Below, in pieces: positions 1 through 5,730 of a DNA stretch of 6,474 bases. Source of the DNA: DSAR01 sp034437315 (GTDB lineage: Bacteria > Chloroflexota > Anaerolineae > B4-G1); the NCBI GenBank assembly GCA_034437315.1, contig DAOTUC010000185.1:1-6474 (forward strand), in the 5' to 3' direction. The notes under the pieces were generated by a model, which was not told the origin of the DNA, ran no database searches, and saw only the letters and a program-made list of their open reading frames with translations. Both the position numbers and the translations under genes were made by a program. Numbering within the stretch: position 1 is the stretch's first letter; each line of letters begins with the position of its first letter.

Positions 1-80
1 CGATGGAGACGCGCACGCGGAATTTCCGGGGCCAGGTGCTCTGTCTGCCGTGCTTCGAAGCCGCCGAGCGGCGTTTGTGA
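1..80 (+). CDS. C-terminal end of a probable FmdE-type zinc-ribbon protein (partial)
   Basis: Only the last 25 codons are inside the window; the reading frame uses codons starting at position 3 and stops with TGA at 78-80. The visible peptide contains M-E-T-R-T-R, a short linker, then L-C-L-P-C-F and a basic tail. This resembles the second half of the C4 zinc ribbon that ends many FmdE-family proteins, where a CxxCGE-type knuckle is followed by a V-M-E-x-R-x-R stretch and a G-x-x-L-C-x-x-C knuckle. The first Cys pair and the whole FmdE domain would lie upstream. FmdE proteins were first noted in molybdenum formylmethanofuran dehydrogenase operons, but most bacterial ones have no proven role. 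The gap to the next gene is 44 bp, so co-transcription is plausible. The match rests on a very short tail, so another zinc-ribbon protein is possible. Confidence 0.5.
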   Translation, partial: METRTRNFRGQVLCLPCFEAAERRL

Positions 81-110
81 GGCCTGCGGGCGCGCCACTG
101 CGCTCGAATT

Positions 111-119
111 GAGGGGAGG
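111..119 (+). promoter_or_regulatory. Strong Shine-Dalgarno site for the methyltransferase at 125
   Basis: GAGGGGAGG ends 5 nt before the ATG at 125, with a run of T between. It is an almost ideal anti-16S match and fixes the start of the downstream methyltransferase. Confidence 0.8.
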
Positions 120-124
120 TTTTT

Positions 125-961
125 ATGTCCGATACACTGCAAAGGTGGCAAGCGCAGGTAGCCGCCTGCCGCCGCGAGCGGGAAGAGCCGGATGCGCAAG
201 CCTGGCAACACATGGCCCGCTGGTACCAGAATTGGGTGCGGCACAATGATTACGCTGCCCTGGTGTTACCCCGCTTGCGCCAATGCCTGAATGCGCGGTC
301 ACGGGTGCTGGAGATCGGCCCCGGCACCGGCGCGTTTACCCTGCCGTTGGCGCAGACAGCACAGGAGATCGTGTCCGTGGAGCCGTCGGCCGATATGCGC
401 GCGGTGTTGGGTGAAAACCTAGGCCAGGCCGGCATCACGCATGTGCGTGTCGTGCCGCAACCGATCGAGGAGTCCATCACAACGCTGGATGGGCCTTTTG
501 ACCTGGCGTTCGCGGCCTATTCTTTATACAACGTGAGTGAAATCGACGTTGTCGCGCGGGAATTGGTGCGACTGGCGCGCCACGTCGTGCTGCTGATGGG
601 AACCGGCGAGCAGCGGGATTGGTATCGGGACCTGTACCGGCGCTTTCGCGGCAGGGAACTCGTCTCGCCTCCCCAAGTGCAGTACTTTTATCCCCTGCTG
701 TTAGATATGGGCATCTATGCCGACGTACACGTTTTTTGGACCAGCTACAACGATGTTTACGATTCGGAAGATGCGCTGGTCGCGTGGTGGATGCACAAAT
801 TGCGCCTGCCGGACGCGCGCCGTGCGGAACTGCGCGCGGCGTTGCTGCCCCTCACAGAACAACGCGGAACACACATTGGCATTTACGACCGTGCTCGCGC
901 GGCGCTGGTGTGGATCGAAAGAGAGCGCCACGTCACACGTATCGAAAGCGAGGTCATTTGA
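125..961 (+). CDS. Class I SAM-dependent methyltransferase, substrate unknown
   Basis: A 278-residue protein with a clear Rossmann-type SAM-binding core. Motif I is V-L-E-I-G-P-G-T-G-A at residues 61-70, followed by V-S-V-E-P-S at 83-88, where the acidic residue (E86) would hold the ribose hydroxyls. The segment F-D-L-A-F-A-A-Y-S-L-Y (about 124-134) fits the motif IV/post-motif region. The N-terminal ~55 residues are rich in Arg, Trp and Gln and probably form the helical lid; the C-terminal ~120 residues are family-specific and Tyr/Trp-rich. No membrane segment or signal peptide is seen. The start is supported by a strong Shine-Dalgarno site. The gene lies between an FmdE-like end and a TrmO-like start, with only 2 bp between its TGA and the next ATG, so the three probably formed one operon. 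Small-molecule methylation is more likely than a nucleic acid target, but the sequence does not decide this. Confidence 0.88.
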   Translation: MSDTLQRWQAQVAACRREREEPDAQAWQHMARWYQNWVRHNDYAALVLPRLRQCLNARSRVLEIGPGTGAFTLPLAQTAQEIVSVEPSADMRAVLGENLGQAGITHVRVVPQPIEESITTLDGPFDLAFAAYSLYNVSEIDVVARELVRLARHVVLLMGTGEQRDWYRDLYRRFRGRELVSPPQVQYFYPLLLDMGIYADVHVFWTSYNDVYDSEDALVAWWMHKLRLPDARRAELRAALLPLTEQRGTHIGIYDRARAALVWIERERHVTRIESEVI

Positions 962-963
962 CA

Positions 964-1089
964 ATGCAACTAAATCCTATTGGCGTCATTCACAGCCCCT
1001 ACCAGCAACGCGGCGACGCTGTCCTGGCCGAAAAGCACGTCCGTTCTAAAGCCAGCTCCAATGGATTGAGAATCGCGCGTCTCAGATGA
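964..1089 (+). pseudogene. Truncated TrmO/TsaA-like gene (5' remnant)
   Basis: The ATG at 964 follows the methyltransferase stop by 2 bp and has a GAGG at 950-953 as ribosome site. The first residues, M-Q-L-N-P-I-G-V-I-H-S-P-Y-Q-Q-R-G-D-A, match the conserved N-terminus of the TrmO/TsaA (YaeB) beta-barrel family, in which P-I-G-x-I-x-S-P-Y contributes to SAM binding. Characterised TrmO enzymes methylate N6-threonylcarbamoyladenosine-37 in tRNA; many shorter bacterial and archaeal homologues have other or unknown roles. After about residue 19 (near base 1020) family similarity stops and the frame ends at TGA 1087-1089 after 41 codons, far below the usual length of roughly 130-240 residues. I found no continuation in the other forward frames. 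The simplest reading is a gene cut by a deletion or insertion whose right edge now joins the repeat-bearing gap. A small independent peptide is much less likely. Confidence 0.6.
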
Positions 1090-1192
1090 TTTAGGAAGCG
1101 GAGACTGGGTTGGGAGATCTGGTCGGTCAGGGCGGCATTCCCTCACTCTGGTATCTGTCAATGCCTTTGACACATACCCCCTGTATGACAAC

Positions 1193-1233
1193 GACCCAGG
1201 ACACGAGATCACCCGCGTCCTGGGTCTCTTTCC
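1193..1233 (+). terminator. Terminator-like hairpin after the left gene group
   Basis: GACCCAGGAC (1193-1202) pairs perfectly with GTCCTGGGTC (1217-1226) around a 14-nt loop. A pyrimidine-rich stretch, TCTTTCC, follows on the + strand. The T run is interrupted, so this is a weak intrinsic terminator at best, but its position about 100 bp after the broken TrmO-like frame fits the end of the left operon. Confidence 0.4.
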
Positions 1234-1256
1234 TCTCATCTCCTCTACTCATCCTC

Positions 1257-1468
1257 CACGCTCACCGCGACTCGCAGCCAACCGAGCAGATTGCAGGCGG
1301 TGAGGTTGCAGTGTTTCTGCCATTGGATTGTCACCGATGTTTCCTTTCACCGGATGCTTTCATCGCTGGCCCGTCTTGCTCTCCACCGAGGGGGAGCGTG
1401 CATCGTTGATGGCCATTGCTTGATCGGGGTTTTCTTCGTTTTCCTTGGATGAGAGACAAAGGATCAAG
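1257..1468 (+). repeat. Diverged direct repeat, copy 1
   Basis: Shares long stretches with 1541-1754. The first 23 bases (1257-1279) equal 1541-1563; 1404-1427 equals 1690-1713 (24 nt); 1433-1458 equals 1719-1744 (26 nt). Between these blocks the copies differ by substitutions and small indels, the largest being about 15 bases present only in copy 2. The 3' part ends in an inverted repeat: GCTTGATC (1418-1425) against GATCAAGC (1462-1469). No coding pattern is preserved between copies, so it looks like a non-coding dispersed repeat or RNA-level element. It does not resemble a known insertion sequence, and no transposase is present. Confidence 0.75.
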
Positions 1469-1500
1469 CGAGGACGCTTCATCGTTTTGCGGTGCGCCAG

Positions 1501-1540
1501 CCCTTGGATCATCATCGCTGTTTCCACACCTCGTCTTCCC
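1501..1540 (+). repeat. Short third fragment of the repeat family
   Basis: The segment between the two main copies contains CTTGGATCATCATCGCTG followed by TTTCC. This resembles the CATTGGATTGTCACCGATG-type stretch followed by TTTCC inside copy 1 (about 1321-1344) and the equivalent part of copy 2 (about 1624-1661). It suggests a decayed or partial third unit, so the family may have expanded stepwise. The match is short and imperfect. Confidence 0.3.
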
Positions 1541-1754
1541 CACGCTCACCGCGACTCGCAGCCGACCAGGCAGATTGCTGTCTGCCAAGCCACAGGCAGG
1601 CGATGAGATTGCAGTGTTTCTACCATTGGATTATCACCGGATGTTTTTCACCGATGTTTCCACCTTGGTCCCCACCGAGGGGAGCGTGGCGTTGATGGCC
1701 ATTGCTTGATCGGTGTTCTCTTCGTTTTCCTTGGATGAGAGACAGGGGATCGAG
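1541..1754 (+). repeat. Diverged direct repeat, copy 2
   Basis: Second copy of the ~210-bp repeat starting at 1257, in the same orientation and 284 bp downstream at its left end. Compared with copy 1 it carries an extra stretch near 1579-1593 and lacks a few bases around 1645-1690. The terminal hairpin arms are CTTGATC (1705-1711) and GATCGAG (1748-1754). The single change from copy 1's arm turns an A-T pair into G-T, so pairing is still possible at RNA level. The preserved arm may hint at a structured transcript, but one wobble pair is thin evidence. Confidence 0.75.
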
Positions 1755-1765
1755 ACGGTGACCAA

Positions 1766-1924
1766 GGCCGAGACGGGCCGTGGTCATCGTCTCGGCCGGC
1801 TACGCTCTCAACCCTCGCCCCGAGCGGGTTTTCGGGGCAAATCTCGCCTGAAACGCCCCGGACGGGAGCTTGGCGCTAGACGAAACAGGCAAGTGGCCGA
1901 AACGATTACCGTAGCCACGTTTCG
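1766..1924. other. Cluster of inverted repeats downstream of the - strand gene group
   Basis: Three hairpins are visible. GGCCGAGACG (1766-1775) pairs perfectly with CGTCTCGGCC (1788-1797). GCCCCGA (1817-1823) pairs with TCGGGGC (1832-1838). CGAAACG (1898-1904) pairs with CGTTTCG (1918-1924), the last starting 1 bp beyond the stop codon of the ArsM-like gene. Read on the - strand none is followed by a T run, so they are not standard intrinsic terminators. They could protect the 3' end of the mRNA or act with Rho. Confidence 0.45.
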
Positions 1925-1925
1925 C

Positions 1926-2729
1926 TTAGGGGGCCGATTTCTTCGCGGTGATTAGCGCGTAGCCCACCACGCCGCCCCTGATGATCTCATCAGCCCGGTG
2001 GGCCAGCCGCTTGCCCTCGTCGAGGTCCAGGCCTGCCAGATCCAGCGCGCCCAGACCGGCCGTCAGTTCGGCGATCATCAACTTGCGGCGCACGTCAGCC
2101 ACCATATCCAGCAGGGCTCCACCGTGATCTTCGACGGTAAACTGGACAAATCCGGCCTCTTCGAACACGGCTACATAGGCGTGCGGCGGGCCAGCTCCGG
2201 CCACGCAGGCCACCCATGCCAGCAAATTCTGCAGGTCGTCCGGCAGCGAGCCGTTCACAGTCATATCGGTCAGGCCCATCCGTCCGCCGGCGCGCAGGAC
2301 GCGGGCTGTCTCGGTCGCCGCCGCTCGCTTGTCTGGGAACGTGCAGAAACTACACTCGGAGATGACGACGTCGAACGAAGCAGCGTCGAAGGGCAATTCC
2401 TCGGCGTCACCCTGTTTGAACGTGGTCAGATCGTCGACCCCACGCTCGGCGGCCAATTGTTCGGCCGCCGCGACGTTCTCCGATCCATAGTCCAGGCCGG
2501 TGACGTGACAAGCAAAATGGGAGGCCAGATGGACCGCCGAAGCGCCCCGTCCGCAGGCGACATCCAACACGCGATCCTGTGGTCGGAGCGCCAGGACTTC
2601 GCCCAGATGGCGGGTCAAGGCCAACCCGCCGGGGTGCAACACATCGCCCAGCAGCAAGCGAACGGCGTCGCTCTGGTAGAATCCAGCGCAACAGGTCTTG
2701 ATCTCCAACTGGCTATCCGTCTGGCTCAT
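1926..2729 (-). CDS. ArsM-like SAM-dependent methyltransferase with N-terminal Cys-Cys motif
   Basis: A 267-residue methyltransferase that probably acts on arsenic(III) or a related metalloid. Motif I is V-L-D-V-A-C-G-R-G-A-S-A (residues 54-65), then V-T-G-L-D-Y at 76-81 and F-K-Q-G-D-A-E-E-L-P-F at 104-114. The C-terminal half follows the ArsM layout: I-S-E-C-S-F (Cys126) aligns with the Asn-Cys of ArsM, P-D-K and R-V-L-x-x-G-G-R follow, and W-V-A-C-V-A-G-A (Cys175) aligns with the second conserved Cys. Characterised ArsM enzymes bind As(III) through such cysteines plus N-terminal ones; here C13-C14 could supply the remaining thiols. The ATG at 2729 overlaps the upstream stop as ATGA and has AGGAG 8 nt before it, so longer frames reaching into the radical SAM gene are wrong. 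The overlap implies translational coupling. The substrate is inferred: selenium, or an intermediate made by the neighbouring radical SAM enzyme, is also possible. Confidence 0.82.
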   Translation of the reverse strand: MSQTDSQLEIKTCCAGFYQSDAVRLLLGDVLHPGGLALTRHLGEVLALRPQDRVLDVACGRGASAVHLASHFACHVTGLDYGSENVAAAEQLAAERGVDDLTTFKQGDAEELPFDAASFDVVISECSFCTFPDKRAAATETARVLRAGGRMGLTDMTVNGSLPDDLQNLLAWVACVAGAGPPHAYVAVFEEAGFVQFTVEDHGGALLDMVADVRRKLMIAELTAGLGALDLAGLDLDEGKRLAHRADEIIRGGVVGYALITAKKSAP

Positions 2730-4150
2730 TTCCGTGTCTCCTGTTCCTTCCTTCTTTTTTCCCGCTGCCCCAGGACGTTGTAGGCGCAGAACGGCACAGC
2801 CCGGCCGTCGGGCAACAGCTCGTGAATGCAGCACTTCTGTAACCTTGCGAGATCGAATGTGTGCTCGTCCATAAAGCTGTGAATCTGCACCAGGAAGAAG
2901 TGGCGTTTGAGAAACGCGGAATCGGCGGGAAGCGGGATATCGATCCCGCACGCGACACAGGTCAAGTCATCCATTGTCTTCTCGGCGCCCATCGAGGCGG
3001 CCATACTCCACAATCCCTCCATCGCCTGTTGGAGCTCATCGGTGAAGGAAGGGCCGGCGCGATTGGTCACGAAATCCAGGTAGTCATCCACATTGATCAG
3101 GCGCGGGATCGGGATGACCTGGTCACCCGCGACAAAGGCGTAGGTACAGGCGGAGCAACTGGGATGAGGACAGGGCACGGGGATAAAGTCATCTTTACGA
3201 AACATGGGCGCTGTCTGCGCCTCAATGGCGTCAAGGACGTCGGTCAAGGTGACGCGATTTACGGGGTCTTGCTCGAGACAGCGCCCGGTCAACGAGACCG
3301 GCTGGAAGCTGACCCCCTGCACGGCCGGGTGTTCCAGCCCGTAGCGCATGATATCGCCGATTTCATCCTCGTTGACGCCGCGGACGATGGTGGCGACGAG
3401 GATGACTGACATCTCCGTCTCGCTCAGGTGCTCGATTGCTTTCTGCTTGACCGCCCGTAGATCACGACCGCGCAGCGTGCGGTACGTGGAATCGCGCAGG
3501 CCGTCGAACTGGAGGTAGATCGAGGGGGCATAGCGAGCCAGTTGCTCAGCGAAACCGGGCTCCTGCGCTATCCGCAGCCCGTTGGTGTTGAGCATCACGT
3601 GCCGGATCTCCCGTGCCTTGGCCGCGTCCAGGATGTCGAGGATCTGCGGGTGGATAGTCGGCTCGCCCCCGCTGATCTGGAGGACCTCCGGCTGGCCTTC
3701 GGCCTCGACAAAGCGGTCGAGCATCGCTTCCACCTGCGCCAGGCTTAGATCGTGTCCGTCCGGGGCCGTCCCACGACTCCCAGCGTCGGCGAAGCAGGTG
3801 GAACACCCCAGGTTACACCGGCTTGTGATCTCAATGACGCCGACGCAGGTGTGCTGCTGGTGCTCCGGGCAGAGACCGCAGTCGTTGGGACAGCCCTTGT
3901 CGACCGACGTCGCAAAGTCGTAGGGGATAGCGCCGGGCTTATTGTACCGTTGCCCGTTCAACGCCCAGTCCGCATCAGACATGACCAGCGCCTCGTGCCA
4001 ACCGTCCTCTGGGCATCGTTTGCGCAGGTAGAGCGCGCCGTCGCGGATCAACACCTGAGCGTCCACGATGCGGAGGCACACGGGGCACAGGCTGCGGGTA
4101 AGGCCGCGAAAAATGTGCTCGCGGATAGGTTGTCTGTTGATGTATTCCAT
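2726..4150 (-). CDS. Cys-rich radical SAM enzyme of the COG1964 / tetraether-synthase-like family
   Basis: A 474-residue radical SAM enzyme. The cluster motif C-x3-C-x2-C is R-C-N-L-G-C-S-T-C-F (C112, C116, C119), with I-S-G-G-E-P-T at 159-165. An N-terminal metal-binding part has C22-P-V-C25 and K-R-C46-P-E-D-G, followed by G-C87-P-N-D-C91-G-L-C94-P-E-H and H-T-C102. C-terminal cysteines (C327, C332, C335, C398, C401, C440-C441, C455) probably hold auxiliary Fe-S clusters; the end contains K-C-C-I-H-E and P-F-C-A-Y-N. This order matches the MJ0619/Tes type, whose archaeal members join lipid tails or make difficult carbon bonds. Bacterial relatives are mostly uncharacterised. No membrane segment is seen. 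I chose ATG 4150 because AAGAGAG lies 5 nt upstream; a GTG two codons earlier is too close to that site. The stop overlaps the ArsM-like start by 4 bp. Coupling to a thiol-rich methyltransferase points away from pure lipid synthesis and towards a shared, perhaps metalloid, substrate, but this is inference. Confidence 0.85.
   Translation of the reverse strand: MEYINRQPIREHIFRGLTRSLCPVCLRIVDAQVLIRDGALYLRKRCPEDGWHEALVMSDADWALNGQRYNKPGAIPYDFATSVDKGCPNDCGLCPEHQQHTCVGVIEITSRCNLGCSTCFADAGSRGTAPDGHDLSLAQVEAMLDRFVEAEGQPEVLQISGGEPTIHPQILDILDAAKAREIRHVMLNTNGLRIAQEPGFAEQLARYAPSIYLQFDGLRDSTYRTLRGRDLRAVKQKAIEHLSETEMSVILVATIVRGVNEDEIGDIMRYGLEHPAVQGVSFQPVSLTGRCLEQDPVNRVTLTDVLDAIEAQTAPMFRKDDFIPVPCPHPSCSACTYAFVAGDQVIPIPRLINVDDYLDFVTNRAGPSFTDELQQAMEGLWSMAASMGAEKTMDDLTCVACGIDIPLPADSAFLKRHFFLVQIHSFMDEHTFDLARLQKCCIHELLPDGRAVPFCAYNVLGQREKRRKEQETRK
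2738..2742 (-). promoter_or_regulatory. Shine-Dalgarno site that fixes the ArsM-like start
   Basis: AGGAG on the - strand sits 8 nt before the ATG at 2729, inside the last codons of the radical SAM gene. Together with the ATGA overlap it rules out the in-frame upstream start near 2951. Confidence 0.75.
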
Positions 4151-4155
4151 AGTCA

Positions 4156-4162
4156 CTCTCTT
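4156..4162 (-). promoter_or_regulatory. Weak Shine-Dalgarno site choosing ATG 4150
   Basis: AAGAGAG on the - strand ends 5 nt before ATG 4150. For the alternative GTG at 4156 the same purines overlap the start codon, so ATG is the better start. Confidence 0.5.
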
Positions 4163-4194
4163 ATATTCCCCTATGATTTATCTCAGTCATCTCT

Positions 4195-4227
4195 AAACCT
4201 CTCGCAGGTTTGGAATCTGTATGTCAA
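4195..4227 (-). promoter_or_regulatory. Possible promoter/operator before the radical SAM gene
   Basis: The 164-bp gap between the flavoprotein stop and the radical SAM start is large for this packed gene group. On the - strand it contains a perfect TTGACA (4227-4222), followed closely by the inverted repeat AAACCT-GCGAG-AGGTTT (4211-4195). No good -10 box sits 16-18 bp from the TTGACA; TTTAGA at 24 bp is poor. The dyad could be an operator or an RNA hairpin. The gap may give the radical SAM/ArsM-like pair its own transcription start. Confidence 0.25.
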
Positions 4228-4314
4228 CAGGCGCGATTGGTGCGTTCTGAGACTATTTTCGGCCAATTCTACAGCGAATCTGTGGGAGGTTGATAGACTG
4301 TCAGGCCTTGGTCA

Positions 4315-5730
4315 TCATCTCAGCAGGCGGGCCAGCCCACGGACGATCCGCCCGGATGCGCCGCTCATAAGCTGTCCCATACGAACGGCGGCGGCGGCCT
4401 GCATGCTGGCGGTCGAGTAGGTGGGATAGACGTGGATATCGCTGGCCAGATCGCCGACTTTTAACCCGTGCTCCAGGGCCACGATCCACTCGTGGATCAT
4501 CTCCCCGGCCCGGGCGGAGACGACCGTCACGCCCAGCAGCGTCCCATCTTTCTTGTGGACCAGTTTGACGAAGCCGGCCGTGGCCCCATCGGTCAGGGCG
4601 CGATCGACCTGCTCCATCGGCCACTGGCAGGTTCTGACCTCGTCCCCGAGCTTATCCCGCGCTTGCGCCTCAGTCAGGCCGACGTGGGCCACCTCCGGGT
4701 CGGTGAACGTGGTCCAGGGCACGTGCTCCGCGATGCCGTCGGAAGCGCCCGGTAGCAGGGCGTTACGCGCCGCCATAAAAGCTTGCCAACCGGCGTAGTG
4801 CGTGAACTGGTAACCGCCGACACAATCCCCGGCGGCATAGATATGGCTCTGACTGGTCTGGAGATGATCGTTCACCTGGATGCCTGTAGCGCCGTAAGCC
4901 ACGTTGGCGCGCTCCAGGTCAAGCCCTTCCACGTTGGGACGACGTCCGGTGGTGACCAGCAGCACATCCCCGACCAACTCTTCGTCGCCCGCCAGGACGT
5001 GGATGGCCTTGCCCGTCTGCCATGTGCGTTGAGCGCGGCTATTGTAGCGCACGTCGATCCCTTCTGACGCGAATACTTTTCCCAGCACGCGCGCGGCCTG
5101 GACGTCGTCGCGGGGCAACACCCGATCCTGGCTGGCAATCAATGTCACCCGGGCGCCCAGCCGCCGGAACGCCTGGCTCATTTCGCAGCCTATCGGCCCC
5201 GCACCAATCACCAACATGTGTTCCGGCAGAACCTCCAGGCCCCAGAGCGTCTCATACGTGAGATAATCCACGCTGCTCAAGCCCTCAATGGGGGGGATGA
5301 ACGGATGGGCGCCTGCGGCGATCAGCGCGTGGCGAAACGTCAGTTTCCTGTCGTCGACAACCAGGGTGTGCGGGTCGAGGAATCGCGCCGCATCCAGGAA
5401 AACATCAATCCCCTCGTCGCGCAGGGCCTCGGGCGATTCCGCCTCGTACACGCTGGCGATCACATCGTGCACGTGAGCCATCACCGCCCCCAGATCGACT
5501 TTCTGATCGACCGGTTGCAGACCGTGGTGGTCGGCGTGGCGCATCTGATACGCCAGCTTGGCGGTCTTGAGTAGCGTCTTGCTGGGCACGCAACCGGCCC
5601 AGGTGCAATCCCCGCCAATGCGATCTCTTTCGACAATGGCGACCCGGACCTCCAATTGAACGGCCAAGCTTGCTGCCGTCAAGCCAGCCGAACCGCCGCC
5701 AATGATAATCAGATCATAGGATTCAGTCAT
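4315..5730 (-). CDS. MerA/lipoamide-dehydrogenase-like FAD disulfide oxidoreductase
   Basis: A 471-residue class I pyridine-nucleotide disulfide oxidoreductase. The FAD site is I-I-I-G-G-G-S-A-G (8-16). The redox disulfide is G-G-D-C-T-W-A-G-C-V-P-S-K with C42 and C47. The NAD(P) site is V-I-G-A-G-P-I-G-C-E (174-183), and the second FAD motif is Y-A-A-G-D-C (298-303). The C-terminal dimerisation domain is complete. Where lipoamide dehydrogenase and glutathione reductase carry the catalytic H-P-T-x-x-E, this protein has H-V-Y-P-T-Y-S-T (433-440), so both His and Glu are replaced. It also lacks the MerA C-terminal vicinal Cys pair (it ends G-L-A-R-L-L-R) and has no N-terminal HMA domain. It is therefore neither a standard Lpd nor a proven mercuric reductase. 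Its ATG overlaps the end of the selenoprotein gene by 8 bp, with purine-rich AAGGAAGAGG just upstream, implying coupled translation. It may reduce the selenoprotein, a low-molecular-weight disulfide, or a metal(loid) ion; the electron partner is inferred. Confidence 0.88.
   Translation of the reverse strand: MTESYDLIIIGGGSAGLTAASLAVQLEVRVAIVERDRIGGDCTWAGCVPSKTLLKTAKLAYQMRHADHHGLQPVDQKVDLGAVMAHVHDVIASVYEAESPEALRDEGIDVFLDAARFLDPHTLVVDDRKLTFRHALIAAGAHPFIPPIEGLSSVDYLTYETLWGLEVLPEHMLVIGAGPIGCEMSQAFRRLGARVTLIASQDRVLPRDDVQAARVLGKVFASEGIDVRYNSRAQRTWQTGKAIHVLAGDEELVGDVLLVTTGRRPNVEGLDLERANVAYGATGIQVNDHLQTSQSHIYAAGDCVGGYQFTHYAGWQAFMAARNALLPGASDGIAEHVPWTTFTDPEVAHVGLTEAQARDKLGDEVRTCQWPMEQVDRALTDGATAGFVKLVHKKDGTLLGVTVVSARAGEMIHEWIVALEHGLKVGDLASDIHVYPTYSTASMQAAAAVRMGQLMSGASGRIVRGLARLLR

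Larger units (their letters stand above)
1090..1925. other. Convergent intergenic region without a convincing gene
   Basis: About 0.84 kb between the last + strand gene and the 3' end of the - strand gene group. Open frames exist on both strands but none has a ribosome site, recognisable family motif or steady codon pattern. The region contains a terminator-like hairpin, two copies of a ~210-bp direct repeat with a third shorter fragment, and a cluster of inverted repeats near 1766-1924. It is the only long non-coding stretch in the window and adjoins a broken gene, so it looks like a rearrangement scar or a place where repeats have accumulated. Confidence 0.7.

Noticed and set aside
1168..1190. 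Promoter around TTGACA at 1168
   Set aside because: The only -10-like box follows after about 11 bp, which is too close, and no gene lies downstream on that strand.
1257..1754. CRISPR array
   Set aside because: There are two long diverged copies, not short identical repeats with uniform spacers.
1998..2783. Long open frame on the + strand opposite the ArsM-like gene
   Set aside because: It is antisense to a gene with clear motifs, has no family-like motifs itself and is typical of GC-rich shadow frames.
2730..2951. N-terminal extension of the ArsM-like protein from an upstream start near 2951
   Set aside because: The extension is the radical SAM coding sequence read in another frame; the ATGA overlap and AGGAG before ATG 2729 mark the real start.
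3752..4420. Open frame of 222 codons on the + strand across the radical SAM start and the gap
   Set aside because: Mostly antisense to the radical SAM gene and the flavoprotein end, with no recognisable motif or ribosome site.
4315..5730. True mercuric reductase (merA)
   Set aside because: The C-terminal vicinal cysteines and HMA domain of MerA are missing and no mer transport or regulator gene is in view, so the symbol was not assigned.
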